In this document: piece by piece, positions 1 through 13,231 of the stretch
Position numbering within the stretch: the stretch's first letter is position 1
Layout: every line of letters starts with the position of its first letter
NCBI GenBank assembly: GCA_028023455.1
Contig: JAQFVV010012400.1
Span: 18,192,490 to 18,256,489, forward strand
Reading direction: 5' to 3'
Length of the DNA: 64,000 nt
From: Epiperipatus broadwayi
Lineage: Eukaryota; Onychophora; Udeonychophora; Euonychophora; Peripatidae
Translations under genes and position numbers: made by a program
Notes under the pieces: generated by a model
The model's database searches: none
What the model was told of the DNA's origin: nothing
What the model saw: the letters and a program-made list of their open reading frames with translations, nothing else

Positions 1-425
1 ACAAAATACTTATTATAAAACTGCTGTAAAAATTTTGGAGATATGAAATCCATCTGCCATAAATCTTATCATTGTTAATCATCTTGGTGAGCCCATGTAA
101 TCTAATCACTACTGATGCACTCTAATAAAATATATTCTTTAGGTTATAACAAATACTGGTCTATAGTTTGACGATACAAAACTTTAAACTGTCTGAAAAT
201 GTTTATAAAATCAAATGCATTTTCACAAACTACAAATCCAAAGCATAAAAACCATTCATATTCATTGATTTTTTTTCTGGATGTAATTTATCATACTAAA
301 ACCACAGTTAAATTCAGTTTGCTCATTTGGTTGGTTTAACTTCAAATTTCTCTGTACACGAGTTGTAATTATCTAGATAAAGATCTTTTATTAAACTGAT
401 AGCAAATGCAGATAATTTAAAGTTG
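1..425 (-). mobile_element. decayed RTE-type LINE fragment
   Basis: This stretch is a diverged relative of the reverse-transcriptase part of the two better RTE copies in this window, in the same (minus) orientation. Matching landmarks in the same order are a 'tttggagatatg' segment near 34-46, 'ctacaaatccaaagcataa' near 230-248, a 'ttggttgg' block near 326-336 and 'cgagttgtaattatct' near 359-374. They correspond to about 54800-55210 of copy B. No open frame survives. It lies in the intron just upstream of the first visible host exon and continues to the left edge of the window. Confidence 0.7.
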
Positions 426-519
426 TTTAACTCTATGTTAATAAATTTTTGTATTTTCATTAAATAATTTATTATTGTTATATGTACTGGGTCTTAACAT
501 ATATGTGGTTGCTTTGCAG

Positions 520-667
520 AAGTAGTAAATCTCCAACCAAACGAACTACATATGAATACTTTGGAAGAATGGATAATGGTGCCATACTAGCTGATCACTC
601 AAGTCATGGCATCAATGATGCTAATGGAAAAGTTGTTGGAGGTATGGATAACATTGCAATGGGAAAT
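520..667 (+). CDS. host gene, internal coding exon A (first one in window)
   Basis: Coding exon of an unrecognised host gene whose 5' part lies left of the window. The acceptor is 'ttgctttgcag' ending at 519 and the donor is a consensus gtaagt at 668. The first base completes a codon begun upstream, so the preceding intron is phase 2; the exon ends on a whole codon. The 49 complete codons are open and begin SSKSPTKRTTYEYFGRMDNG; they are rich in Gly, Asn, Asp, Ser and His, with no hydrophobic core or recognisable domain. This looks like a linker or tail rather than a globular enzyme. The next exon is about 15.6 kb downstream, past several transposons. An ATG-initiated reading that starts inside the intron is not supported, because the splice sites explain the open frame better. 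The exon call is fairly sure; the function is unknown. Confidence 0.75.
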
Positions 668-3600
668 GTAAGTAAATTTAATTTTCTATAGTAAGCTGCT
701 TAGACATTTCAAAATATTATTAATTCTGAGTACATGTAAATACTGTATATATATTTTAACTAAAAATAAGTTCAGTAATTATGTCATAAGCTTTTATATA
801 ATCATTTATTGTACTGAAATAATCTTGTGTTAATTTTTTTTTTATATATAAAAATGATGCATAGCATGTTTTCTCTGTTTAATGCAATTAGTTAGAGGAT
901 GTTGTTGGATAAAATATTAGCAACATATCTTTATAAATGTTGTTTGAAGACTCTATAGTATTTTAATCAGATAATAAGGAGGATCATGAAAGGCATATAT
1001 TTTTCATAGTATATCATAAAAGTGATCTTACATCATCTTCATGTTTCTTAAATCTCTATCTTATTTCTTGAACTGTACAAAATAAAAACATGATCATCTT
1101 AAACAATGTTAATGTTTGCATCATAGGATAAAGTAGGGTAAGACTGTTTTTTTTTTAAATGTTTAAATCATAGCAGATAAGAGTAACTTACATATATTAT
1201 GAAGGTATTGTATCTCCACTCAAGCCATTTTTAAAATAAATTTCTGGATTTCTTTGAAAAATATTGGAATGATGCATTTTTATAGAGCAATAATCAAAAT
1301 TTTATAATATGGCTGTCTAAATTAAGATAATTGTATCACTAAGTTTTTCAGTAGTAGATATTCTGTTCAACGGACTTTTTTTGAAGTAAAGAGAATAAAT
1401 TTTAGATAACATTTTGTAAATGATCAATCTAATCATATGACATGTTTTCAGTCATACACTGCTCCATATTTATTATAATAATAGCACTGTTTTAGAAATC
1501 AAGGCCAGTGGGACATAAGACAGCCACTTGGGAATAAATATTATGTGTTGACTTTTATAATGAATTTATTTAATGGAAATTGGAGTGTTCATGTGAATGT
1601 TGTCCTCTGCAATGATTTGTTTTGCTCTGGTTTTGTGTGGGATTGGTGATATTTTCCTAATGTTATCAGTTTCTTTTATTAACACTGATTCTTTATCTTT
1701 GTTAATTCTGTCAGGTTTCTTTTCTTTATTTTTCATGAATACAGTCATTGCTCTTAAAATTTTCATGTTAAAACAATAACAATTTTTAATATTAATTTTC
1801 AAATTAATTGGGCAATGTAAGTTCAATGTTTCTTCTCATGTGCTTATAAAAGTCCTATCAAATTCATATAGATAATCTTCACTACTTGCTTTTTAAGATT
1901 TTATCTGTTAAAAAAATGGGTATGTTATACTGATATATATGTTCATTTTTATCCTACAAAAAAAAGTATAGTGCTAAGATGACAGGTGTTTCACTTATTT
2001 TGTCCAACTCTAGAAAAAATCATAATTGTATTATAATTTAGCAATAAAAGCTTTGTATTAATGCATAAACAAACATTAAACTAATACCTAAAGTAAATAA
2101 ATAAATAATTGAATGGTTTTATTGATCAAGAGGGCCTTATACTCCAGAATCTGTTATTCTATCAATATGGGATTAGTTTAGTATTGAAAATCATTTGCTT
2201 CCTAATATTAAATAGGAACAATTTTTATAGTTTAAAGCTTAAATATATTAGTGATTGTTTACAGATTTATTATTATTTCACTGATGTATTTTAGAATAAA
2301 TCAAGAAAAATTGATCACTGCTGCTGCTCATTCTAACATGACTTTCTATGTCAATGCCCACTACAATCAATTCTATATACATGTGGGTGAAAGAGACAAT
2401 ATATAGATAGGTGCTATACAAGGCTCACTTTAAAATAATTATTGTATCTTGCAAAAACACTTGTTAAATAAAAACATCTTAATGAAATGCAATGGACTGT
2501 GTAAAACATATTTAGTTTATTTCAAATTTTTTCCTAATTTTACTGAAATTACTGTTTTTCTATGAACATAGTTATTATAAAAATACTTTCATTATAAAAT
2601 AGTACAATGCAGTGTGTGAAACAAATCAGTAATATTAGCACAGATAAAATTATTTATGTAAATGTAATTATTTGAGATTGTTGAAATTACTTATCCAAAA
2701 TATTTTATTGCACAACAGATTTGATATCTGAGAAGTATTATAAAGGAAAAAGAAAGTGAAAAATGTTTATGGCTTACATTAATATTTCATTGCATTAGAT
2801 TATCAAAAAAGATTGCAGATTGTTACTGTCAGAAAAAGAAATACCAAAATGTAGATACGTATTCACGGATTTAAAAAAAGGCTTTGAATTTGAAAACTTT
2901 TAGGAAATACAATGGAATGTTAGAGAAGAATAAGATTTAGAGATAGATCAAACATTGAATCACATTCTGGGAGATAAATAGAATATAGTATTTATGCATG
3001 TGCGTTTATATGAATATATACATGCCTCTCTACCAGATTGGTTGTATGTACATATGTAGATATAAATACATAGATGTGTGTATATATATATGTCTGTATG
3101 TATATATGTGTTTATATACTTTTTCATTCTCCTTTAGAGATAAATTGGATTTTCTTATACATTATATCTGTAAAGATTACATGCTCATCTGTACACATTT
3201 ATTCTGAATTATTCTCAATTTTACTGTCTTTGCCATTCATGAGATTTTATCTGCATGGTTCAGTACAATGATAGTGTGTCAAGATCCTCAGATTAGGAAC
3301 TCCCAAGCAGTAAAGCCATTCCATTATTTCATTTTTAATTTCACGAATTATCTATTTAGTTTTAAGTCTTATTAATGTTCTTAGACCATACTAGGCTAAT
3401 ATATAATAGGTTTTTTTAATCTGGCTGTATTCCATAAAAAAGTTTTGTTTAATCTGGCTGTACCTTATAAAGATATGTCTAGCTTAAGAAAATCCTTCAA
3501 ACGGAGGTATTATTTTTGGATAGTGCTAGAAGTTGTCAAACCTTCAATTTCACTTATAGAGATTGTGATTATTATGGAAATGACTTTTATATAAACATAT

Positions 3601-5474
3601 ATAAAGACGTGTGTGAATACGAATATTTATCTTTATATTAAATAATTTAAATGGCTTTTTAGACCGAACTTAATCAGAGGAAATAAAAAAAATCCTGTTG
3701 GCAGCTGGTAGTGCCTTATCAATAGTTCTTCAAATTATTGAAATTTGCAATAATTTTACATCTTTGAGATACAAATAGTAGTAACCTGATTTCTTTTAGT
3801 AATTATTCTTATAGTATTGATTCCTATTAAAAGATTTGTTTTGATATGTAAAATTATGACAGATTTTGCAGAAATGACAGCGTATAAAAATTTAACTCGA
3901 ATAATATATCATTCTTCAAAACAATTATAAGTGACAGAAGAATTATTAAAAAAGAAAATAATTTGTAATATCGATAACACATTAGTCATAGTGATTCAGC
4001 TTAGATCTTAATGTTAATTTGTTTCACACTCTCATTTTCTAAATTATAAAACGTATCGTCTGCCACCTTGAATAAATAAATTTATTTGCTGAAAAAAAAT
4101 AATTAAATAAATGACTTTTATTTACATATATATATATTCAAGTTTATTATCTACATATATAACTTTCTTGTAAAGATATCATCGTGCAGAGTTATCACAT
4201 AGTACTTCCATGTATATATGGGGTTTAACGAATGAAATTTTTTTAAGAGATTTAAATATTTCTCTCAGATATCTGGCCTATAACAAACCCATCTAACTAT
4301 CTGATATTTGTCAGTCAATGAGTATCTATTTATCCTTAGCTAGAGAATAAAGTAATGGAAAATTGCTTACACCCTCACTGCCCAGCAATTGGCAAGCCTG
4401 ATAAATTCTTTTTCTACACTGCTCATCTGTAAAAAACTATTGGAAAAGCTTTTGTTCTGATGTATGGAAGGCTATTTTATCATACATATGTATATTATGT
4501 AAATTATCTCGTGAGATAGTTATTATCATATCTACCTTCCATGCCCATTATTTGGAGTTTGAATGCAGAAGAAATTGAATTTTTTTTATACATACATAGC
4601 ACAATTTTCACATAAGCTTAAGATTCTTCTAGGAATTTATCCTATAAATGCATCCAATAGTTATATAAAATTGGTCTGTAAATGGATATTTAGCAATTTT
4701 TAATTATTATTAATTCTTTGATTAGTTACTAATTAGATGTGTGAAATTGGATATTCAAGTGGCTAGTTAAGTATAATACAATTGAGCTGAGATTTTTTTT
4801 TTATAGTACTCAATTGACAAAAAGTCAAGAAGTAGTCTAACACTCTATTACTGCAATTTATAAGTACGCAGGATAACTATTTGTTGCTAAAAAGTAGAAA
4901 AAAAATAAAAACTGCTATAACCTTCTCTAAACAACAGTCATTAACTAGCTAGTAAGAAATGGCTTCTACACTACTCTTTCTCAAAATGATGCAGTGAAAG
5001 TATTTTCTTTGCAGTATTTTAAGATTGTTAGCCTTTTGTGATGTGATGTGTTCATCGATAGTCTACACCCTATCTCATTTAAATTATTATTGCAAATAAT
5101 ACTTTTTCATAATAATTCAGACCAATCCAATACATATTAAGTTACTTTCTTCAGATTCTTATTACTTTGCAGAATCTGTTTTAATATAGTATATTGAACT
5201 ACATAGGATAACCAAATTTAAGAAAGGAAATAATTTTGTAGGCATTATAACAATAAAATATTATGATAGCTATTTTGATATTACTAACTAAACTTATTAT
5301 ATGCTAACATGTAAGCCAAGTTGTTTACTGATCATTATGCATTGTTAAAAATATTATAACTCAAGTCTTTAAAAATGATTAATCAATTCATGATTTTAAA
5401 ATATGTAAAAAGACTGACTATTAAATATATTTTATTTATAGGCATTTTTATAGTTCTGAATTACTCCTAATGTA
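668..5474. other. intron, no gene seen (low-complexity tract near 2990-3120)
   Basis: AT-rich intron of the host gene. Short frames here are chance openings. A degenerate TATG/TGTA low-complexity tract lies at about 2990-3120. A small tandem duplication containing 'ttaatctggctgta' lies at about 3415-3470. I see no exon with good splice sites and no RNA gene. Confidence 0.5.
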
Positions 5475-6146
5475 TCAAACAAAGCAAAACTCTCCATACA
5501 GTAGTGCCACCCTGTGTCAACCAGAGTAATCAATGGACGGCAGAAGGCTTGTGCATAAAATCCCTATCTAGTGCCTACTCATCCAATATCCCCAGACTAG
5601 TTTCTGGCTTGTGGCCTTCGTCAGTGAGGAGCCTTGGATCTAGCACTGCACCTAGATCTTAGGATCTAATGCAACCCTCCAGCATCCACCTTTTATCTCC
5701 ACTTAAATACAAAATTATGAGAATGAAATTGAAACATAATATTTTCAATCTAAGCTCAATAGCTTATATAGTCATATGGGTCTGAACTCAGTTCAGCACC
5801 CATACATTTTGATGTATTTTCTCTTTAACAACCATAGCCACCACTATCCTATTAGGCAGGATTGGTGTTAAACCCATGAACATCACATGATCACCATCTC
5901 TTATACTAGCACATAATTATTATCAAACAAGGCAAAACTCTCCATAAAGTAATGCCACTGGGAATATTGGATGAGTAGGCACTAGATAGGGATTTTATGC
6001 ACAAGCCTTCTTGCATCCATTGATTACTCTGGTTGGCACAGGGTGGCACTACTGTATGGAGGCTTTTGCCTTGTTTGATAACAATTATGTGCTAGTATAA
6101 GAGATGGTGATCATATGATGTTTATGGGTTTACTCCTCCTAATGTA
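5464..6146. mobile_element. foldback-type element, copy 1, with 11-bp TSD
   Basis: The element spans 5475-6135 and is flanked by the direct repeat ctcctaatgta (5464-5474 and 6136-6146). The left arm reads from a 'caaagcaaaactctcc' end through about 460 bp to a 'tactagcacataatt' end, then starts the same unit again for some 35 bp. It then switches strand: from about 5960 the sequence is the reverse complement of the unit's first 110 bp, continuing round the unit junction into its last 55 bp. The same arrangement recurs at 47706-48395 and 55865-56726. There is no coding capacity. The 9-13 bp TSDs in this family and the tandem units inside long inverted arms recall Drosophila Foldback and MULE-type elements. 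That assignment is inference from structure. Confidence 0.75.
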
Positions 6147-8340
6147 GTTTATTAATTAAGATGCTACTACTAATTAAATAACTCTATTGAATGCACAACA
6201 AACTGATTTTGTGTGTGCTGAAAATCAGATATATTAATCTTTAACTTAAATTAAAGTTTATATCTGTGCTAGAGAAAATCTCTAGTTTAATAAATTATTA
6301 GTAATAATCATTATGGGTTTATCAAAAAGTTAACAACATAAAAGTAGGGAGTGGAGTAAATTGATGCTTGAAAATAAAAATGAGACAATTTGCTCTACAT
6401 AAATACTCTTCATGTAATAAAGATAAGTATGAGAGATGATGACTTGGCCCAACTGATGAGTGCTGGTTCGCATGAAATGCATCTTGGGGGTTATTTGTCT
6501 TTTATTGTATCTTTATTTATATGAAATTATTTATGAAATAAAAAAGAATGGAGAAATATGGATGTTGTCGAATCTATAATGTGCCGGTCAAAATCGTGTA
6601 TTCATTCAACAAGACCAATAATCCAAGCAAAAGTACCTTGAATCCAACCTTGCACAAGATACATATGTCAGGTACAAGGATGAATCCTAATCTATTTGCC
6701 TAAACTATTGCCTCTCTGACTAATGGATAACATTTGTGATGACACTAGCAGTGCTTGGTTTTATTCCGTCCCAGCTGGAGGTCATGGTTCACATAGAGAC
6801 TCAAAATAATAATGGGTTTATATGAAAAATCAATGATTTAATGGATTCTGACGATTGCAGAATGGTACAGGTATGATTTGATCGATTACTAATGGTTTGA
6901 ACCATAATAATGATAATTCTTCATGGCAACATTACAAAGAATTGAATTTAGATCAAAGAAATATTTAAATAAATAGAGTAATTAACCTTAGAGATTGGGT
7001 GTGATGACAAACTAAGCTTATTTAAATGACAATATTATAGGAATTTATTAAAGAATTTAGTACAAAATAAGTTAAGTCTTTGTTTATACAACTTGGTGAT
7101 TTTATTTAATTCGTTTTGATGCGGCTTTGACAAACAATGTAAAAGTTTGTTAATTGGTCGGCCAAAAACCAATCAGCAATAAAATGTTATTAGCCCTCTT
7201 TGAACGATTACAAATCTATTTTATATATATTACAAGATATGAAAGATATGCATTTAAAATACTATTACATTTAAAATCATTTGTATATAATGAGTGTGGG
7301 AAGCAAAATAGTTCTTAAATAAATAATTGACAATTATACAGTCAGATTTAATTAATTACGAAATTTGTTTGTGAAGGACGTGCCATCATGGCAGAGAACA
7401 TTTCATGTTTGCTAAATAAAGATATAAAATGATGAAGAAGGCAATATGCTATTATAGATTACAACAAAAATAAATGAGGTCTGTTATGGACCTCTGGGTG
7501 GCTTTGCTAAAGAAGTTCCTGATATGCACAGGAGATAAGAGAAATGTTAGCCCTCCAGCCAAAGCATGTCTCTAAATAATCATAATAATATTTTGATGTG
7601 CATACACATCTTAATGGCAATGCTCAAAAAGATCCCTGAGTATGAACTATGTCTACTTTGAGGGAGTGTAAAAGGTTGGACTGGTCAGATTCCGAAGGTC
7701 CTAAGAGGTTGGTAGCAAAGCAAGAATAGCAATAATAAAGAAGTGGTTGTAACTATAAATACACAATGCCTTAGACATTGAAGCAGTCGGATCTGAGTTC
7801 GATCCTAGCTTCATGTTATTTAGTCGTAAATTCATTTCAAACCCTAATACTAACCTTAAATTTCCGATGCAATGGGGCTTTATACGTTCAATCCACGCTA
7901 ATTTCCATAATGAATAACTTATTTCAAATGCGTAGCAAAATTAATTAGTTTAGTTTAAAATTGATCAATTCTCTAAATAAATTCATGATAAAATATTCAT
8001 GAATTTTATATATATATTAAATTGCGTGGATTGTGCGTATATATATTTGTAAATATTAAATATATATAATTGTTCGAAAGTTTCATTGCGTCGGGAATAC
8101 TTGTTTTTTTTTCACCTTTAAATAATTTGTAAAGTTTCGGTGATTAAAAGCTACATTCCTTCGATAAGCTTTAAAATTCTTAAAAACAATAGTAAAGCTT
8201 TATGAATTGGAAAAAGATAAGGATTCATTTTTCTAATTAAATCATTTTCAGATTTTAAGAATTCATTTTCAATTAGAGAAGGAATTCAAGCTAATTAGTT
8301 TGAAAGCCTTATCGAGGGAATGTATTTGAAAACAACTAAT
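6147..8340. other. intron, no gene; weak repeat remnants
   Basis: No coding exon seen. About 6430-6490, read on the minus strand, resembles the left arm of the inverted-repeat element at 33431-33726 (shared blocks 'gaaccagc', 'ctcatcagttgg', 'catcatctc'). At 7797-7807 a 'gagttcgatcctagc'-like stretch matches a pol III box B, but no convincing box A sits upstream, so a SINE remnant is only possible. Confidence 0.35.
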
Positions 8341-10440
8341 TATAAAAAAAACACATTGATAATAAAATGAGCGCTAGCCGGAGGCATCAGTGAACAGTAT
8401 ATATAGCCCTGAAAAGTCAGGAAAAAGGCTAGTCTTTGTTGTAAAGTAGTACAGTGAACTCTGTGCGTGTTAAATTGTATTCATCATGATAGAGGGCTAG
8501 AACATCAGGAATCTGGCTACGGTTCCATGAAGTCCCTAGAAATCTTCAATGGTGCTGCTGAATCTTTCCGGACCGATCAGACTGCTAACATCATGAAAAG
8601 CTACTAAAAATGCTGTTCCAATAATCAACCAAATGGTGCCTACGTTTCACCGACTTGGATGTGTAACTTAAGAACCTAGCACGGAAGGGTAATATATTTC
8701 TCATGAACTCTAAACTCTCTGGCCAGTTCGAACTTTATTTTACACTCCTTTTTAAGAGCTCTTTATTCTCTAATGTAAAAATCTTTCTAACATCTTTTAT
8801 TTACGCTATTGTAAATCTATATTTTAATTCTTTAATCTCTGGTCTTTAAACTTTTCTCTTCTTACTTGGCGGTTCAGTTAATATATATATTTGTGTGCTT
8901 TATTAATGTTCGTTTATTTAAAATTATATGCCAATAATCTCTCGACTCGATGAGCTCCTTTGTTCTATTTGCCTCACGCAAATAATATATTAATTTTAAA
9001 TAGTAATTCTCGCCCATTAGAACTAAATTTATAAGTTCTATCAATCATCGAGTCGAAAGAAAATATTACATGTTTATGATTTTTATAATTGGCTAATAAT
9101 AAACTATTAGCTCCGTTTTTCACCTATGTCCCCAGCTCCTAAGTTACAAGTGTTTATATATATTCATATAATGTTAAAATGGTATTTTCTTGCTTCACTA
9201 ATGTTGATTTATTTATCCATATATATATTTAAAATGTTTTTGCAAAAGGGTCGATAAAGGGTTAAATATATTTTAATTCAACTTTTGTTAGTTTGTATTA
9301 ATATTCAGGAAGTGCACGATAATTAGGGCATAATTAATATAGTTTATAAATGTTTTAAAATAGTTCGATAAAAGCTCGTTTGACTTTAATTAATTGGTCA
9401 AGTCATCACGTAGAGCATTCTACATGGGTTTTATTTTTCAACGATGACTATCAAGTCATCATCATTGAACGTTGCTGACGCAGGGCAATCTTCCGCTCCG
9501 TTAGGCTGGTCGGTGATCATATTCTCTTATTTAAATTTCTCAAGGAAGAAAGTACTTCCTTTCGTATTCATTAGTCAAAGGGCGTAAGACTTGTTAGATG
9601 CAAGCCGCCATAGGACTTCGATCATCGACTAGCGATCGTATTTCAATTTTCCTCTCTGTCTCGTAAGCCGTCAGTACCGTTGCATCTTTGTTCCGGTAAA
9701 ACCCTCTCCATGCTCGTAATTCGTGATGAAGTGATTTAAATTAAAGTCGAACAAATTCTCAAATATATTATTAATTAAATAAGTTTCAAATCAATTTTAA
9801 AGTTATGCCCTAAAATACGTATCTTGCTCTTCGTGAATAGATTTTCGAATGTGAAAATAAATATCACATTCCATCGTAATCAAATTAGAGCAATCATTTC
9901 CTTCGTTAATGAATACCTTTATCAGCCTTTATATTTCTTGTTGGGGGCATAGGCAGAGACTTTCAATTTACGTAATACTTGTTGGCATATGATAAGGACC
10001 GCCACTCTTATTATAATTGTAAGATATCTTAAAGACTAGAGGTAACTAATGCATTCTTTATTTTATGAAACAAAACAAATTATTTTTATTAAATATTTTC
10101 TAACATACTTGGTTTTCTTAGTTCATTATTCTTTTTATAATTATTTAAATGTTAATACCCGCTGTCTGTGTTGGCAACCCGAACATACATATGATTCAAT
10201 TTATAAAATTATTCAAAGTATATAAATTCTTAGATATTAGTGTTACTCAGGAGTCTCTAGTCCTCACCAACCGTTGAGCTAGTTCTTGGCGCATGGCACT
10301 GTGCCGTCGATTTCTGCTATCTGAGCTGTTGAGTTGGGTTTGAATTCAGTTTTGGTTCAGCTGAGTTTGAATCCGATTTGACTTGCGGTGGTGGTGGGTT
10401 TCGACCGGTACAACGTATATAGATAGATAGTGTATCATTA
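8341..10440. other. GC-richer block, probable decayed element, unidentified
   Basis: Base composition is visibly less AT-rich here than around it, with dense CG-containing stretches at 8370-8720, 9410-9740 and 10250-10430. A TATA-like box (8398-8406) is followed by a short frame, ATG at 8527 to TAA at 8605 (26 codons). A 15-bp inverted pair carrying 'cgactcgatga' lies near 8940 and 9045. I could not find LTRs, terminal repeats or a domain, so the identity is open: decayed retroelement, promoter-like region or unique sequence. Confidence 0.3.
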
Positions 10441-12541
10441 ACAAAATAATAAATCCTGATTAAAATTATTGGCTCCCTGATATAATATAAAGTCCCAGAA
10501 ACGTTAGGTCATTAATGAATGAAACATAAATATAATATATATATAAAAAAAAGAATTAACTAAAATATAAATTGTTTATCATACTTCACAAATATTTCAT
10601 TTATTAATAAGTTCTTAAATAATTTCAAAGATTACAAAATAAGTCTGTTTTAATTAACATAGACGGGCATTAAATATCAAACTAATAAATTGTAAATCAT
10701 AATTTTAATATTTTCTGACAAATAAAATATATGTATGAAAGATATATACTGATAAAATTCTATGATAAATTTTACTTAATTGATTCACTAAAATTATTTA
10801 TTCTTTCAGAAATAATTACAGGGCTATTTTAAATTGGAGGTAATAGTAAGATACTTTTAAAATAATTTCAATCATTCAAATAAATATATATATGAGGTAC
10901 AAAACTAAATGAGTTTTCTATTAATTAATTTACGGAAGGAAGTCTTGTAATGATTTTTAAATTAAAAAAAAAAATAACAGGGGGAGGATTTAAAGTTAAT
11001 AGCTCATTGAATTTTGTAGTTGGCCATTTCAGTAAGTCAAATAATCTAAACAAACCGACAAAAATTAATTTAATTTGCCGCATCAAAATAATGTAAAATT
11101 TTATAAGAATTGATATTTTAAATTGAATAAAATTAAAAGACGCATTTTAAACCAAGCCGTATAAACATTACACAGATATATAAAATATATAAATTAATAT
11201 TGATTTAAACAAGTGAAATAAAATCAGTGGCTTGCAGCAAATAGGAGATTATAATAATATACCTATTGGAAGATGTTTCACGGCTTTACAGAGGCAGTTA
11301 CAGTCAGAGTATTAGCAGTTTTACTTGACACAGACAGGCTCTGGCTAGATGTTGACAGCACTGGATGGCATTTATGAGCTGGTGAGACAGCTCTGGGAAG
11401 CACGGTCGATCTTTTAGCCAGCCATTCTTTTAGGCACGATGTCTTGTATATAGATTAATCACTTCTCTTCAGTAAACTCAACAATAATCATTCTTATCAA
11501 ATTTTCCACTATTTATGTGTTCTGATCTTTATCTATAGGATTAAATCTACACTGACCTCCACCAATTGTAATTGCTCTAAGCAGTTCTCGGAGGTTGGTG
11601 CCTGCTTTGGAGGGAAATTATAATCTTACATGCCCCAAGGGTTGATTTCCTAATTACAAAACAACAAGCATATTAAGTTTATCAGTCATTGTACTAACAA
11701 AATCTATTTAATTAAGGTTTAGATTAACAAAAATGTAGATTTTATTCAGAAAAATTTTAGGAATTTGGTACAATGACTTTCAAACTGATATTTGACATAA
11801 ACTTAAATAGCAATTTACAAAATATAATTGATCCTTTAATGTACATTTATCAAAAGATAAATATAAAATGTTACCAACTGATTAATTTAAGAAAAGTGAA
11901 CTTTACTGAAGAATTTAAAATATTTGTAACATTTTATAGATATCTAGGATGCAATTACATATAAATGCCAATTTAATACAATCAACATAGTATACATTTT
12001 TACAAATATTATAAATAAATAAACTATTATAAAAGGTTAGTTAATCATAAAATACAAATTAATCAAAAGATTATAATAATTATAAATATACTACCACCTA
12101 ATATGAGATGGGTGTCAGTTAATAAGGATTGGGCTCAAACCCAGACTAGTGCTGATGATATTGGCACTAGGTGAAGCAAAAATATGTACTATATTTCCAG
12201 CTTCAATAAAAAAGTTTTCTTATTATTTTATTTATATATATATCAATGTTTTTAAATGATTTTATAATTTATCAAATATGTAACATTAAAAATTAAATCT
12301 ACTTCATGGAGCAAATGCTAAGATAATTTACAAGTCAGATCCCTAAAGGATCATTTTAAATACACTTGTAAATAATGTTTACTTTTTTTATATATTAATG
12401 CCAATTTATTTTGCCAGATAAAAGATTATTGTTTAATCTGACAAAATAGATTGTCATGATTCTTTTAACTGGAAAAATAGATTACCATTTGATATTTAAA
12501 AAGGTAGACTTTATTTAGTAGGAGAGTGATTACTGATTATC
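10441..12541. other. AT-rich intron; GC-richer patch at about 11220-11460
   Basis: No gene recognised. The patch at about 11220-11460 is less AT-rich and may be a further piece of the unidentified block upstream. It shares a short 'ttttgatgcgg' motif in inverted orientation with about 7110-7125. The remaining sequence is simple AT-rich DNA. Confidence 0.3.
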
Positions 12542-13010
12542 ATGGCATTCAAATATCACTTTTGGGTCAAACAGGAGTTAAAGTATTTGCTTCTTGTTGT
12601 GACTTCTGATAAGCACAGTAATTTACCAGGTCATGACTGGTTCAACCACTTGGGCTTTACAATGATTAAAGTGAACCAACCCACAAAAATAAAATCAAAA
12701 GGAGTCTATCCAAAAGTGATTGATGATAAACTGAGTTTTAATTGTAAGACAATCCATGAAAATAAAAGTGCTAAAATATGGATAGATACTCAAGTCTTAT
12801 GCAGTATGTTCAAGAGAATCACCAAATGGTTTCCAGCAATTATAATCAAATTAAAAGGATTGCAAACAGTGATGGTTCACACAGCAGATAGTCAGCAATA
12901 TCACAGGCACAGAAACCAGAGATGGTTGAACTATAAGTCGCAAGCCAACATTGAAGAGTCACTAACCAATAGTGAAGGATAACCAGTCAATAGTGAAGAG
13001 TGACCATCCC
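12542..13010 (+). pseudogene. Gypsy retrotransposon relic: protease end joined to integrase C-terminus
   Basis: A 146-codon open frame contains two Gypsy pol landmarks that should be far apart. Near residues 26-42 is LPGHDWFNHLGF, which resembles the C-terminal part of Gypsy retropepsins (G-x-D-W..LG). Near residues 112-127, MVHTADSQQYHRHRNQ resembles the integrase C-terminal end, where a strand is followed by RxHxNQ. Reverse transcriptase, RNase H and the integrase core are missing between them, so a large internal deletion must have joined the ends. It is a dead remnant in the host intron. A 2.15 kb solo LTR begins about 220 bp downstream, but there is no polypurine tract beside it and its own TSD argues for a separate insertion. 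Assignment rests on short motifs. Confidence 0.55.
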
Positions 13011-13231
13011 AAGATGAAGAGTAATATATTCAGATTAGTTTGTTCCATGAAATAGATATATGCATATAAATCAGTAAAAGAATCTATGACATAACAAGTA
13101 TAAAACCATAAAACATTAACTGTTGGAAAGTTAAAATATGGTGTAGACAGCAAAACTATTATTTCAATGATTACCATCACTTTTGCATTAAGCTCAAAAA
13201 TTTTCAATGACAATTCAATAGATCCATATAT

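Noticed and set aside
1597-1826. Overlapping 60- and 86-codon frames on both strands
   Set aside because: Low-complexity AT-rich frames in an intron, no splice sites or domain.
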